Assembly: GCA_026120185.1 (NCBI GenBank)
Contig: JANUWF010002273.1
Coordinates: 1,595,001 to 1,659,000, forward strand
Length of the DNA: 64,000 bases
Reading direction: 5' to 3'
DNA from: Voacanga thouarsii
Taxonomy: Eukaryota > Streptophyta > Magnoliopsida > Gentianales > Apocynaceae
Part shown: positions 46,602 to 59,122 of the stretch, piece after piece
Position numbering within the stretch: the stretch's first letter is position 1
How the letters are laid out: every line of letters starts with the position of its first letter
Program-made: the position numbers and the translations under genes
Notes under the pieces: generated by a model
Seen by the model: only the letters and a program-made list of their open reading frames with translations
Told to the model about the DNA's origin: nothing
Database searches by the model: none

Positions 46602-49600
46602 ATGGGAACATCTTCTGGCTCTCACTTCAATCACCAACCTTCCCCTAGGATGCTGCCTCCTCGTCAACAACCCCGACCAGGTGGACTGCAGACTTCCCTA
46701 TCCCTTGTGTCCCCAGATGCTTGTGGGTCTCCTAATTTTCAGGAGAGAGGCTCAAACTCTGATCAAATCCGTGAGTCTCCATCAGAAAGTGCAAGTTCAC
46801 GGGAAACCTGGCCAACTCATGATGCTTTGATGACGAGTGATGCTTTGATGGTGGGAAAAAAAATGGACAAGGAGAAGGAAAGGGAGAATGGTTTTGCCGA
46901 GCATTCTGTTGTTCGTCATATCTCAAGTTCTGATAAGATGTCCCTGCGTGATGTGGCAAGAGAAAGAGTAGATATTGTAGCAGAAAGAATGCAACATCTC
47001 CCTGACGATTATCTAGAAAAATTAAAGAGTGAACTTCGTGTTCTTCTTGAAGGATTAGGGGGTTCTCAGCATAGAGAGGAGTTTCTATTTCTTCAGAAGT
47101 TAGTTCAGACTAGGGGTGATTTGATAGATAAAGTGCTGATTTTGGCACATAGAGTCCAGCTAGAAATCTTGGTTGCTATTAAAACTGGAATTCAGGCATT
47201 TCTTCATCCAAGTGTCAGCCTGTCTCAAGCTGCTCTTATTGACATCTTCCTATATAAAAGGTGCAGAAACATAGCATGTGGAAGTGCACTTCCTGCAGAA
47301 GACTGTACCTGTGAGATTTGCTCTAAGAGAAATGGTTTCTGCAACCTTTGCATGTGTGTTATTTGCAACAAGTTTGATTTTGAGGTGAATACCTGTAGGT
47401 GGATTGGTTGCGATTTGTGCTCTCATTGGACTCATACAGATTGTGCCATCCGTAATGGGCAGATAGGCATGGGTCCTACGGTAAAAAATGGAGCAAGCTC
47501 AGCAGAGATGCTTTTCAGGTGTCGAGCTTGCAGCAGGACATCAGAATTGTTAGGTTGGGTTAAAGATGTTTTCCAGCATTGTGCACCAAGCTGGGAAAGA
47601 GATGCCTTGATTAGGGAGCTTGACTATGTACGAAGAATCTTTCGTGGGAGTGAGGATACAAGAGGCAGGAAACTTTTCTGGAAGTGTGAGGAACTCATTG
47701 AAAAACTTGATGGTGGGATGGCAGAACCTATGACTTGTAAAGTGATCTTAATGTTCTTTCAAGGTAAGCATACATTATACCTAATGTATGTTTGAAAGGT
47801 AAAAATAATTAATGTATGGCCGTGCAACCTGTTTGCTTAGTTTTGTGTAGAATTATTGCAGCATGGCTGAGGCCTTGGATTCCTTTCCTTAACATGAGTA
47901 CTTTGACACCTTTGGGTGTTATTGAAACAATAATTGAAGCTTATTAACTAGTGAGCGGTATAGGTTGCGATTACAAAGGATCTGTGATGAAATTTAACAT
48001 CGACCCCAAAGACTTGCAACCTGGCATTGAAGGACTGTCAGAATTATATGGGTTCCCAGGATAGAAGCTTACTGGAAACTGATACAGTTGTATATAGTTG
48101 TTTGTGGTGTAATCTTCAATTTTCACTTTCTGTCAATTTGTGAGGGCACTGAACTTACTTTCTTATTCAATTGGTTTTTAGTTTTGTCAAGTTCTTTTAA
48201 CTCTTGTCAAGGATAGGAAATAGTTTCATGGTTCCATACATAGTTCTTACCATTATGGATTCTAGATACTCTATGGTTCTCTAAATTTTTCCCTTTTTGT
48301 TATAACTTTCTGATCACTCATTTGGCATGAATCTTGGTATTCTATCTTGTTTTAAGCTGCTTGCAGTCTTTTTGTTCGCTGCTTTGTGTCTACTCTTAAC
48401 TGACATTATTCTCAGTTGTTTGGATAGGTTTTGATCATAATCTGTGTTGTTTTCTTGTATTTGGCTGCATATATATGTGTTGTCTTTTCTTTCTTCATGT
48501 TGATTTCACCTTCTTGTGATTGGTCCTCCATTTGCATGATACTTTCGATTAAATTATTGCTAGCTATTTGCTTTGCCCGTTGACCTTGAACTTGTCTGGA
48601 TTGAAGAGAAACTAAAAGGTTGCATGACCTGTAACTTAATTGTCAAAAATGGAAAACAAAAGTTACAGCTTTTTTGTAAGTTATTTTCTGTTCTCACTGC
48701 ATGGTCTTTATTTATATCCGGTGATGAACACAGAATTATTTATTCTAAAAAATGAGTCCGTCTATAAAATTATGAAGGCATGTGGCAGCTTTATGTCCAG
48801 TCATATGCTGTTACCCCAGCTGGCTTCTTTTAATATCCAGTGATGGACTTGGAGCTACTTTGATATAAAACATTAGTGATTTCTTTGTTTCTTTTGGAGG
48901 GAAATAGGTTCTTCCTTATTTAAACATAAAAGCTGGAAGGCGAGCAATTGAAATTGCTTGGACTTCAATTCCTGTCTTTGTTTCTGAAATGTTATTTACT
49001 TTGGGCACAGTTCCTTTTATTGATTTTTCATAGGGCCAATACATATACTAACTTGTTCCGGAATGTTGAGCTATATTACTAACTGACAGTTATGTGTATC
49101 ATTTTTAATTTGTCATCCTGATGAGACTGAAATATGTTCTGGAACAGAGGATGGATTATTTTTGAGGTAAAAATGTTGTTGTTCTTCTGAATTGGAAATC
49201 CACAGCCTTTATGATTTAATATACAGTTTTGTGCAACTGTGTGACTAAATTTGTGCTACTGATTCTTTATACCCTATTGCATTGATTGAATAGTTCATCA
49301 TTAAGCAAAGCACTAGTAAACATATAGGTAGAACTTAGTTGAAGACATGAGAGGGGATTTTGTTTTTTCCCCTATTTGTTTGAAGTGTTGAGCTGCTTCT
49401 TGAATTGTGCATTAGTCACTTTATTTTTACACATCTGTTGTTTCAGTGATTTTTTTCTTGGAAATGTAGTTAAGTTTATGGACTACATTCACCCCCCCTC
49501 CCCCTCCTATTTTCTTCTCTTTTCCCCCTCAAGTTACTACTAGGAGAATCTGCAACGCTTCCTCTTGATGGTAAGAAGTTTTAGATCTTTTGTTGTTGCT

Positions 49601-50451
49601 GTTTGGAAATTATAAGGGTCATCTTTGTTGTTTCAGCATAAAGCTGGGAAAGTATGAACAGTAACAAGGGAATAGAATACAACGGCATGACGTCATATGT
49701 TTTCTTTCTGCGCTTCTTGTTATCACATTTCAGGAGCCTTTGGATTCTATTTGAAACTGCTGCTTTCTGGTCTTCAGATTCTTATCTTATAGAATGATTG
49801 TAGATATTTGTTCTTCTTTTCTCTTTCTAATGCTTTTTAATCTTTGCAGAGCTGGAGGGAGACCCTTCAAAGAACCAAGAAAGTGAGGATGGTCGGCTCA
49901 TAGCTCCGCAGGAGGCATTCACTAGGATTGCTGATGTTGTGCAGGAGGCAATTAGAAAAATGGAAATGGTTGCAGAAGAGAAGATGAGGATGGTAAAGAA
50001 AGCCCGTTTAGCGGTTGAGGCCTGTGATCAGGAGCTGGAGGACAAAAAAAGGGAAGTAGCAGCACTACAGGTAGACAGGCAAAGAAAAAAGCAACAAATT
50101 GATGAGCTTGAAAGCATCGTGAGGCTTAAACAGGCTGAGGCTGATATGTTTGAGCTCAAGGCAAATGAGGCCAGAAGAGAAGCCGAGAGGCTGCAAAGGA
50201 TTGCACTTGCAAAGACAGAGAAGTCAGAAGAGGATTACGCCAGTAGGTATCTCAAGCAACGTTTGAACGAAGCTGAAGCCGAAAAGCAGTTTTTGTTTGA
50301 GAAGATTAAGCTTCAGGAGAGTGCAAGAACATCACAGAGTAGTTCTGGGATGTATAACAAAATCCAAGACCTGCTTAAGAACATGTATAATGTGCCATCA
50401 AAGATGGAGGGCCAATCGAATGATCTTCACTCCCTTGGCGCTATTCCATAA
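46602..50451 (+). CDS. OBE1: OBERON1/2-like PHD-finger protein, two coding exons
   Basis: Exons 46602-47763 and 49850-50451 join in phase 1 (GT donor 'gtaagc', acceptor 'tttgcag') to give 587 residues. OBERON proteins are nuclear PHD-finger factors that maintain root and shoot meristems, and they were also described as potyvirus VPg interactors. The start MGTSSGSHFNHQPSPRMLPP is the OBE1/OBE2 signature, so the upstream in-frame codons are not used. Residues about 100-215 form the conserved helical region (RERVDIVAERMQHLPDDYLE). Residues about 221-309 hold the Cys/His-rich PHD region (CTCEICSKRNGFC, CMCVICNKFDF, CDLCSHWTHTDCA, FRCRACS). Residues about 410-545 are a long coiled coil for dimerisation. 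No break is seen. OBE1 and OBE2 cannot be told apart by eye. Confidence 0.95.
47764..49849 (+). other. Large intron of the OBERON-like gene
   Basis: A 2086-bp T-rich intron. No coding potential or element was recognised. A C-rich run occurs at 49492-49507 and a T/C-rich tract before the acceptor. Confidence 0.85.
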
Positions 50452-51265
50452 GTTCGTCTGCAATTTAGGCAATTGAACATTTAACTTTATCTACAGACAA
50501 TATATAGTTGGCTTTGTGCATTGTTTCCTGTTGCTGGAAGATTTTCCTTTTTGTTTATAGTCTAGAGGGTAACAGAACACCTTGACAGTTCTAATGTAAA
50601 TGTGTATTACTTTCCTAATGTCAATGTGAACCTCTGGAACCTCTACCTTTTTTTCCCGATTTCCTATACAGGCAGCTTGTTGGCATATATCGCCTCTATT
50701 TCATTCTTCTTTGGTCAATCTCCATCTCTTCCTCGCACTGCCGCTAGCTTTGCTTATAAACATCCGTGGTCTGATATGGCAGTCGTTGCTTGGTGGTAGA
50801 AGGAACCCTTTACCAAAAAAAGCCAAAACAATGTTTTACATTTGATTGGTATTTCCTAAAACAGTTCTGGTGGTCGTACCAGCGTAGGTATTGCCGGTTG
50901 GTAGTGATTTGAAGCACTTGTAGAGTGGTGCCAACAGCGGACCTTGGTGTTACCAATATTCTTTCTTTTCTGTTTTGTTACGTGCTCGATCCAGGTTGGA
51001 AGGTTGCCATCTCGGATAAGTGCTCCTCCTGCACCACAAGCTATCTTTTTGGAATGTTTAATGAATTATCCGTCGATGCCCCTGTATTTTTGTGTTAAAA
51101 TAAATACCTTTTGCCGTCCCCCATGTGCCCTTGTTGATATATACACATGCTCTAGTCTAGCATGAGCGATATGTTTGGGTACCAAATCAAGCTTTAAGAA
51201 AGAATAAAGGAAAAGATTAGGGAATTTCCACCTTTTTGCTGTTTCAAGTTTCTTTCATTAAGGGA

Positions 51266-51282
51266 GGGGGGGGGGGGGGGGG
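51266..51282. repeat. Poly-G tract (17 G)
   Basis: Uninterrupted G run, rare in this AT-rich window. It could form a G-quadruplex in single-stranded DNA and is a likely site of length polymorphism or assembly error. Confidence 0.95.
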
Positions 51283-51759
51283 AGGATTCTCTTATGATTA
51301 AAGATGTTTGAAGCCATTTAATTTCTCTTAATTGACTTGTTTGGTATTGTTTTTGATTTACAAGAATCACCATATTGTATTTATGTATGTATTATAATAC
51401 TATATTTTATTATAATGTTTATACCGATCTTACTTGTTAGTACTTTAATAGAAGAGAATTTGAACTATACTAACTATTTAGATATTCTGATTCCTTTATT
51501 GCATTGGGACAAAATTGCAGGAAAATCCTTTTGGAAGGACAGCTATAAATAGAAAAATTTGGTCACAGAAGAGTTCTTTGATTTTGGGAAGAAACAAAAT
51601 TGATCTGCGTTCTGTTTAGTACAATGGTTTCATGAACTATGTTTAAGGTCCTTTTTGTTCCTTCCACTAGGATAATTTTGGTATTTCATTTGAGCATCTC
51701 AAATCTTTATCATGAGACTTGAAGGGATAAAAAGATTACGTGTAGTGTCCAAGTTTCCT

Positions 51760-51770
51760 ATATATATAAA
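51760..51770 (+). promoter_or_regulatory. TATA box of the X8 gene
   Basis: TATATATATAA about 55 bp upstream of the ATG at 51824. The short spacing implies a short leader. Confidence 0.45.
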
Positions 51771-51823
51771 GCCATGATTACACACCTCATACGGTGAAAT
51801 ACTTTCCTCTCCTTGTCGCTGCA

Positions 51824-53346
51824 ATGTCCACTTCCTCGTCACGTAGAGCTCTCTGCAGCAGACTCGAGTACAAATGGTCGCCCTCATTCTTTGTTAAGCT
51901 TCTACTTCTTGCGACGTTCCTATATTCAATCCCACGAAAATCTGGTAAATGATTATGAACAATTCCTGGTATTGTGCTTAGTCTGCCATATTAATCTCAT
52001 ATTATTATGTTGTGCATCTTCGCTTTGCTGATCAGAACAGAATCTCGGGGTTAGAATTTATACTAAAGTGACTTGTTTTTTATGAAAATGTGCTCTTGTT
52101 TTGATGTTCAGGTGCACAGTTTAAAGACTGGTGCATAGCTGATGAGCAGACTCCAGACGAGGATTTGCAGAAGGCTCTTGACTGGGCTTGCGGAAATGGT
52201 GCAGACTGCAGCAAAATACAAGCAAACCAACCTTGCTATCTTCCCAACACAGTGAAGGACCATGGCTCCTACGCATTCAACAGCTATTATCAGAAACACA
52301 AGCGCAAAGGAGCAAGTTGTTACTTCAATTCTGCTGCTGTTTTGACGGCTCTTGATCCAAGTAAGGAAACATCAAATTATCTTCTCATTAGTTGTAGTGG
52401 TAAATCACACTCTGGTTCTCCTAACTTTTGCGTCTTTCCATTTTTACCTAACATATCGTGAGCCTCACATCTACACCAAACGGTTTCAAATCTCTTACAC
52501 AAAATCTATGATCAATGTTAGGCAAAATCATTTTGTATGATTGGATAGGTCCGTTCTGTATATTTGAAAAGATCGTCTGCATATGGTTCCTCCTATTCAC
52601 AGTTTGGGATATAAAGCTAGGAAAACATCACGCACAAAATGAAACTCATGATCCCTTTAAGGCCAAATGTCCGATTACCCTGTCATTAACTCTTAGCAGT
52701 AGCATTACGATGATCACTATCAAAGCACATAGTGTAAGCAATTACCAAAACCTGGATGAAACATTTTGCCACGGCATTTAATTAGTTGTAGTTTTAGTGA
52801 TTGATTGCGTGAATGATGGATCTTAGTCTTTCCTCATTTGTCTGGTTTAGTCCTGCTGTAGGCCATGTGTGTGGATCCTTGCTTTGGATATTTGTACCGC
52901 GTGGATGGCAAGCAAGCAAAGAATTTGTGGCCTTTGTCTAAAGTTTCTTCTGTGGTACGACATTTTGTTGGACAAAAAATTCTGCACTTTTCTAAATTTG
53001 AATGCCGTTCATGGATACAACATGTATAAATGGACGTTTTGGATATTCTATGATAGAAACCCTTTTAATGTTGTGGATAGATGCAGAAAACTTCAATAGG
53101 GTCTTAGAAAGTATTTGCGACTCGCTACTAGCTTGTCAAAGAAGCCCATTGGAAAAGAAAAAGCAAGGCACTTTCGTGCTGGGAAAGAACAATTGCAATA
53201 TATGAAAAGCTATTGATATACACAAAATTATTCTTCTGTCTTAGCTAGCAAGATTTGTGAGATTAACATGTGAAGTATGCTGAAGTTGTCTGCTCATTTT
53301 CTATTTTGTAGGTCACGGCCCATGCAAGTTCGACTTCCTCCCTTGA
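51824..53346 (+). CDS. Secreted X8-domain (CBM43) carbohydrate-binding protein, three exons
   Basis: Exons 51824-51944, 52112-52360 and 53312-53346 join in phase (GT-AG each) to give 134 residues. X8/CBM43 domains bind callose (beta-1,3-glucan) in cell walls and at plasmodesmata. Residues 1-41 form a basic N-terminus and hydrophobic core (FFVKLLLLATFLYSI), a signal peptide with a rather long n-region. The X8 domain starts QFKDWCIADEQTPDEDLQKA and continues LDWACGNGADCSKIQ, NQPCYLPNTVKDHGSYAFNS and SCYFNSAAVLTALDPS, then HGPCKFDFLP in exon 3. All six conserved cysteines are present. There is no C-terminal GPI-anchor hydrophobic tail and no glucanase domain, so it is a small soluble stand-alone X8 protein, similar to single-X8 proteins such as the PDCB5 class. 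The exact orthologue is not certain. Confidence 0.92.
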
Positions 53347-53739
53347 AATTTCGACTCATTTTGTATCGAAGACATGGTGTGCTTCCCACCACCCAATCCC
53401 ATGCATGTTGAAGATTTGAGTTTCAACAGACACACACACACTCGTCTGTCAACCTCTCAGAGAGTGTTTTTGGAAGACAATTTGTGTTTGCTTGTCCACA
53501 GGTGTTGGACTACCTTAAAGTGTTTTTCGATCTTTACTCAAGTTTGACAAAGGTGTCATTGTATTAGGACAAGTTGATAATCAATATCAATGTTTCATTT
53601 TGTTTTTTAAATAAAAAAGACAAAATTCAAGTCCCATTATTTAATATTCTACATGTTAACATAAATAACCCTTACGAACTCTCCAGCATTAGTTTGTGCG
53701 CCTTCTTTCCATCGTCATTGTCAGCATCAACCTTGATAT
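53347..53739. other. 3' flank of the X8 gene
   Basis: Untranslated and intergenic sequence. An 'aataaa'-type signal occurs in 'tttttaaataaaaaagac' near 53608-53625. On the minus strand the last 55 bp read VDADNDDGKKAHKLMLESS before a stop, discussed in the findings. Confidence 0.45.
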
Positions 53740-53744
53740 GATAT
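53740..53744. repeat. Target site duplication GATAT (left)
   Basis: GATAT directly precedes the gypsy LTR and is repeated at 62505-62509. Confidence 0.93.
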
Positions 53745-55604
53745 TGTGAGCCCATGGTCCAGAGATTCTGCTGGGTCTTTCGTTTCTTTGTGTTAATTAG
53801 CAATGGGTTTAGCCCTTATAGTTAGGGACTTAATTGATAGGGGGAATATTAACAGGACTTGATAGCAATTTTGTAACTCTCTTACTCATTAAACGTTATG
53901 CCAGAACGTGATTTTGATATTCACATCGTTGTTCAACTGTCAGAGACAGTTCAGAGAGAGGAGAAAAGCCAATAGGAGGAGACAAAGGAAGGGGAAGAGC
54001 TCGAGGCTTCGAATTTAGGTAATCCACGTTCCCCTTAAGCTTTTATTGAGGTTTAATTGATATCTAGGGTTCTAGATTTTACTGTTCTGAATTGGGGGGA
54101 AATGGGGTGAATGATGTTCTGATGGGGATTGATTGGGATTGTAGGTGTGGAAGAGGTTGGTGGTGATAAGGGTGATATGTGAGTAGGATTTCGGGTAAGG
54201 ATTCTGACTTAACTGTGTTTTGATTTTCAACTGATGGTTTGGTTTTATGATCTTCTGTTTTTCAATTTGAAAATTATGTTGGTATTCAATTGGATTGAGT
54301 ATGGGAATAATTTGTTGTGATGTATGAGTTGTTTATGATCAAGTAAGACTATATGATATGTACTTTACTGTTCTTGTTCTGTACTGAATTTTAGTTGCTG
54401 AAATTCTGTTCTGTTCTATCATTTGTTTGGGGTTTGGCCTTGGTAGGGATGATCCCTTATGTTCTGTGTACTGGCCCTAGGCTTAGGGGATATAATACCT
54501 TGCCCAATTCTGTGTACTAGCCCTCCTCCCAATGGGATAAAATAATTAGGAGACTGATATCAGTTAGCCAAAGCTTCTCCCCAAACATGTATCATGAATT
54601 CTGGGTCTGTTCACATGATTTGAAAAGTTGGAAATGGTGTAGTGAATTGTTATGGAAAAATGGTAGGGTAATGGTTGTGTTGTTCATTATTGGAGTGGTT
54701 GTGAATGTTGAGCCTTGTTCTGTTTCTTTGTGCATTTTGGCCTCTGATTGGTTCTGGTTTTATGTCATTTCTTTGGTCTCTGCTTTTCGTGTATTGTGCT
54801 CTGTTTTTTGGCAGATTTAGTTTGAACAGGCACCTGTTATTCAGTCCAACAGGCGCTGGTTGAAACAGACGCATTCCGAAAATTTTCCCTTGAAGAACCG
54901 GCGCTGGTTCTTCAGCTAAACAGGTGTCGGTTCCTATGTTCAGCAGGCGCCGGTTGACATACCTAAACAGGCATCGGCTCATCTCAGAATCAGACCCCTT
55001 CCGTTTTTGTTCCAACATGTGCTGTTTACTTTTCCTAACGGGCGCTGGTTGACTTTCTAATTCTGAATCTCTTCAGTTTGATCAAAGTTACCCCTGTTTG
55101 TTGTATTATTCCTTAGTGTGTGCTATAAGTGAGAAATATTTGAGCCTGAACCATAACCATGTGTTACCCTAACTAAGTCAACACTGTTACCACTGTTTTA
55201 AAATTCAATGATTTTCGAAACTATATCTATGTAACTTGCTCAATCCCGATTAAGTCATGATTCTTACTGAGCTAGTGAGCTCCCACCTTACTTATCATTT
55301 CAGGTTCTCAGTTGAACGAGGAAGAATTAGACGGGTGGTTCGAGGAGGACCTAGAGTGACTAATTTGACGAGTTCATGTAACGTTCTCATTTATGGTCTA
55401 CTTTATGACATTCTAGTTTTAGTACATTTGGAGTTATTCCAATGGATTAGTTAAATCGTTTTGCATTGTAATAGAATAATTATAAGTTTTGACAATTTCA
55501 GTTATGACAGTTGAGTCTATTTTTGATAATGTCTGTTCTGGTTTCGGGTTCGGTATTCTATTTTGGGAGACTGCCATGTCATCTCCCGGGTCCGGGGTGT
55601 GACA
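53745..55604 (+). repeat. Gypsy 5' LTR
   Basis: 1860 bp, beginning TGTGAGCCC and ending GGTGTGACA. Carries a cluster of GGCGC-type short repeats at about 54828-55050. The stretch 'ttatcatttcaggttctcag' plus about 20 bp near 55290-55330 is absent from the 3' LTR. Confidence 0.95.
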
Positions 55605-55609
55605 TTTAG

Positions 55610-55620
55610 TGGTATCAGAG
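55610..55620 (+). other. Primer binding site
   Basis: TGGTATCAGAG, complementary to the 3' end of initiator tRNA-Met, starts 5 bp after the 5' LTR. Confidence 0.93.
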
Positions 55621-55810
55621 ACAGGTTATGACATCTCTAAGCTTTAAACTGTAAGTGAAAAATAAGTCTGAAATTTCTTAAGTTGTCATGTGAGGGGGTT
55701 GATGGTTTAAGTGATGCCTAGGTTTTGAGACTGTTGTTTATTGAGCTTTTGATTGCTTCTTTCTTGTTTGATTTCTTTTATTTAGTTCTTGGTTGATTAC
55801 AATATTTGAG

Positions 55811-57100
55811 ATGGCATGTGGAGCCAAGAGAGCAACACATGAGGGTGCGGGAGACAGTGACCGAGACAGAGTTGCCACCAGGGCACGAGGCCAGTCCAGT
55901 AGAGCAGCACAGGGCTCGGGTTTGTCAGCTACGGTATCTGCACCGCGACGGGCTAACGAGGTACCACTTGGGGGAGTCCGTTTGCCTCCACCGCCACCGT
56001 ATATGCCACCGTCGTCTGCCTCAATATCACCACCAGTTTCGATGTCGGCAGGAGTGCCTACTTTTGTTCCTTCAGCTATGCCGGGACCTAGAGCACCGAT
56101 AGATATGTCTGTAGTATGGGCTATGATGGCTCAACTAATTCAGAGCCAACAGTCTTTCCAGCAGGAGCAGTTATGGTTACAGGCAGAGCAGCAGAGCAGA
56201 CAACAAAGGAATGACTCGGGGGCTCGGTCCTTGTTCGAACGGATGAAGAGAATGGGGCTTCCGACATTTGATGGCATGGGCGAGCCAGATAGAGCTGAGG
56301 CATGGTTGGAGGAGCTAGAGCATTATTTTGAGACTTTGAAGGTGCCAGAGGAAGTCAAGCTTAAGGTGGCTATTCTCTTCTTAGTGGGGGAAGCACTGAA
56401 TTGGTGGAAAGGAGTCAAGCCAATTTACTACCAAAGAAAGGAGCCCTTCACGTGGGGGAAATTCAAGAAAATTTTCCTGAATCAGTATTTTCCAGACACA
56501 TTCCGGATGGAGAAAGAGAATCAGTTCTACAAGCTTGTCCAAACGGAGCAGATGAGTGTCACTGACTACGCACTCAGGTTTAATTCTTTGGGGGAGTACG
56601 TACCGGCAGTCACAAAAAATGCAGCTTCACAGACTAACAGGTTCGTCCGGGGACTTCAGGCCAGGATTCGAGGAAGGTTATCTGGTAACCGGCCTACCGA
56701 CTATCAAGATGCCTATCAGCAGAGTCTGGACATTGAGGTGGAGTTTCAGAGGACCGATGCTGAGAGGGACTGGAAGAGGCCTAGGTCCGTAGTCAGTCAG
56801 GGGCAGAGTGTTGGATCCGAATTTAGCTGAGGGCAGAGTGTTGGGACCGGATTCAGGCAGGGGCAGAGTTTTAGACCAGGTTCCAGACAGGGGCAGGGGC
56901 CTAGATCAGCACCTACGGGACAGCCAGATCCCAAGAGGAGAGCTATGGCAGGGTCATCAGCACTAGCAGTATCGGGAGGTCGCACCATGAGTGCCTCAGG
57001 TTCCACAATGCGTCAGTTCAACACGCTGTGGAATTCTTGCACCAACTGTGGCAGGAGACACCTAGGAGAGTGTCCGGTGTGGGAAGCAAGGACATAAGGT
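55811..57100 (+). pseudogene. Gypsy gag (capsid/nucleocapsid), broken
   Basis: The first in-frame ATG at 55811 opens MACGAKRATHEGAGDSDRDR. A Pro-rich N-terminal stretch leads to the retrotransposon gag domain (FERMKRMGLPTFDGMGEPDR, AEAWLEELEHYF, NQYFPDTFRMEKENQFYKLV). The frame closes at a TGA (56828-56830) inside a run of GQS/RQGQ repeats, and the same frame continues open afterwards with RQGQSFRPGSRQGQ. A zinc-knuckle region follows: CTNCGRRHLGEC, then a frameshift and RCGKQGHKVY, TAG, CPE. So one point stop plus at least one indel prevents a complete gag. Confidence 0.9.
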
Positions 57101-57229
57101 ATATTAGTGCCCAGAGCTAGTGCCGGGGTCAGCTCAAGCGAAGGTTGAGTCACAAAAGCCTAAGGTGGGAGAGCAAAATTAGAAACCCACTGCTCGGGTT
57201 TTCGCCTTGACTCATGATGAGGCCGAGCA

Positions 57230-59122
57230 GCAGATGATGCGGTCGCAGGTACGATTCTGGTTAACTCTGTGCCAACTTATGTGTTGTTTGACTGTGGTGC
57301 TTCACACTCGTTTGTATCCCATAGATTTGCTAGAGTACTTAAAACCTCCCCAATCTTGTTAGACAATGCTTATAAGGTGTCTGTCCCCAGTGGGAAGGTG
57401 TTGGTTTTTAATCTGCTGCATGGGGATTGTAAGGTAGAAATTGAAGGGGAGGAGTTGGGTGCTAATTTAATTCAGTTGAATATGGTGGACTTTGATGTCA
57501 TCCTAGGCATGGATTGGTTAGCTAGGAATCATGCCTTAGTGGATTGTCGGGAGAAAAGGGTCCAGTTTGTTTTGCCGGGTAAAGCAGTGTTTCACTTCCA
57601 GAGCAGAGGAAGAGAGTCCAGTAGAAGATCAATGCCAGTAATTTCAGCTATCAGAGCTTGCAAGAGTCTTCAGAAAGGATGCGAAGCTTATTTGGCTTAT
57701 GTGGTGGATACCAAGAAAGAGGAACCATGCATTGAGGATATAGAAGTGATAAAGGAGTTCAAGGATGTCTTCCCGGAGGATTTACCAAGCGTACCACCAG
57801 CCACGGAAGTAGACTTTGAGATCAACCTTGTACCAGGGGCTGAGCCTATCTCTAAGGCTCCATACAGGATGGCACCAGCGGAGTTGAGAGAGTTGAAGAC
57901 TCAATTACAGGAGTTATTGGACAAGAAGTTTATTCGCCCTAATATCTCTCCTTGGGGAGCGCCAATCTTATTCGTTAAGAAGAAGGATGGTAGCATGAGG
58001 ATGTGTATCGACTACAGGGAGCTGAACAAGATCACTGTGAAGAACAAGTACCCTCTACCACAAATTGATGATTTATTTGATCAGTTGAAGGGGGCTAAGG
58101 TATTTTCAAAGATAGACTTGCGATCGGGGTATCATCAGTTGCGCATCAAGCTCGAGGACATCCCGAAGAGTGCCTTTAGGACACAATATAGCCATTATGA
58201 GTTCTTGGTCATGCCTTTTGGTTTAACTAACGCCCCAGCAGCGTTCATGGAGTTGATGAATAGGGTCTTTAAAGATGAGTTGGATAAGTTTGTAGTCGTG
58301 TTCATTGACGACATCCTAGTATACTCATCATCAGAAGAAGCTCATCGAGAGCATCTCAAGATTGTGTTGCAAAGGCTTCGCAAGCAGCAACTTTATGCAA
58401 AGTTTAGTAAATGCCAGTTCTGGTTGTGGAGTGTAGCATTTCTAGGTCATGTCATCTCGGAGGAAGGTGTTGCTGTGGATCCTAAGAAAGTTGAGGCGAT
58501 TGTGAATTGGCCTAGACCAACTACTGCTTCTGAGGTTAGGAGCTTCTTGGGATTGTCAGGTTATTACCAGAAGTTCGTGGAGGATTTCTCTAAGATAGCT
58601 ACTCCACTAACCCAATTTACCCAGAAGAGGACCCAGTTCAAGTGGAGTGATGCATATGAGAAGAGCTTTCTGGAGTTGAAGAGGTTGTTGACTTCAGCTC
58701 CAGTTTTGGCACTACCTTCGGAGACTAGAGGATTCATCATTTTCAGTGATGCTTCGAAGAATGGACTTGGTTGCGTGTTGATGCAGAACGGAAAAGTTAT
58801 AGCTTATGCATCTAGACAGTTGAAGCCATATGAGCAGAATTACCCGACTCACGACTTGGAGCTAGCTGCAGTAGTGTTCGTGCTAAAGATCTGGAGGCAC
58901 TACCTATATGGGGAAACGTGTGAAGTCTTCACTGATCATCAAAGTTTGAAATACCTGTTCACTCAGAAGGAGTTAAATATGAGGCAGAGACGATGGCTTG
59001 AACTGATTAAGGACTACGACCTGAAGATAAGTTATCACCCGGGAAAGGCAAACCGAGTTGCAGATGCTCTCAGTAGGAAAGGAGCGGGAACATTGACAGC
59101 TTGTATCACTGAACATGATTAG
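57230..59122 (+). CDS. Gypsy pol: protease, reverse transcriptase, RNase H
   Basis: One open frame, with no stop from about 57230 to 59122, covers three enzymes. Protease: [11 protein letters not shown] at 57281, where the usual DSG catalytic triplet is DCG. Reverse transcriptase: [54 protein letters not shown], and the catalytic FIDDILVYS at 58301-58327 with both Asp. RNase [63 protein letters not shown]. The frame continues from the gag region after frameshifts, and no start codon is needed for the polyprotein. It ends TACITEHD then TAG. The RT and RNase H look intact, but the protease change and missing gag link make a working polyprotein unlikely. Confidence 0.9.
   Translation, partial: ADDAVAGTILVNSVPTYVLFDCGASHSFVSHRFARVLKTSPILLDNAYKVSVPSGKVLVFNLLHGDCKVEIEGEELGANLIQLNMVDFDVILGMDWLARNHALVDCREKRVQFVLPGKAVFHFQSRGRESSRRSMPVISAIRACKSLQKGCEAYLAYVVDTKKEEPCIEDIEVIKEFKDVFPEDLPSVPPATEVDFEINLVPGAEPISKAPYRMAPAELRELKTQLQELLDKKFIRPNISPWGAPILFVKKKDGSMRMCIDYRELNKITVKNKYPLPQIDDLFDQLKGAKVFSKIDLRSGYHQLRIKLEDIPKSAFRTQYSHYEFLVMPFGLTNAPAAFMELMNRVFKDELDKFVVVFIDDILVYSSSEEAHREHLKIVLQRLRKQQLYAKFSKCQFWLWSVAFLGHVISEEGVAVDPKKVEAIVNWPRPTTASEVRSFLGLSGYYQKFVEDFSKIATPLTQFTQKRTQFKWSDAYEKSFLELKRLLTSAPVLALPSETRGFIIFSDASKNGLGCVLMQNGKVIAYASRQLKPYEQNYPTHDLELAAVVFVLKIWRHYLYGETCEVFTDHQSLKYLFTQKELNMRQRRWLELIKDYDLKISYHPGKANRVADALSRKGAGTLTACITEHD

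Larger units (their letters stand above)
50452..51823. other. 3' flank of OBERON and promoter of the X8 gene
   Basis: The OBERON 3' untranslated region probably ends near 50620. Further on is a run of 17 G (51266-51282) and, near 51757-51770, 'cctatatatataaagc', a fair TATA box about 55-65 bp upstream of the X8 start codon. No gene recognised. Confidence 0.5.

Noticed and set aside
55806..56102. 98-codon plus-strand ORF overlapping gag
   Set aside because: Out-of-frame shadow of the gypsy gag, which has clear domain homology in the other frame.
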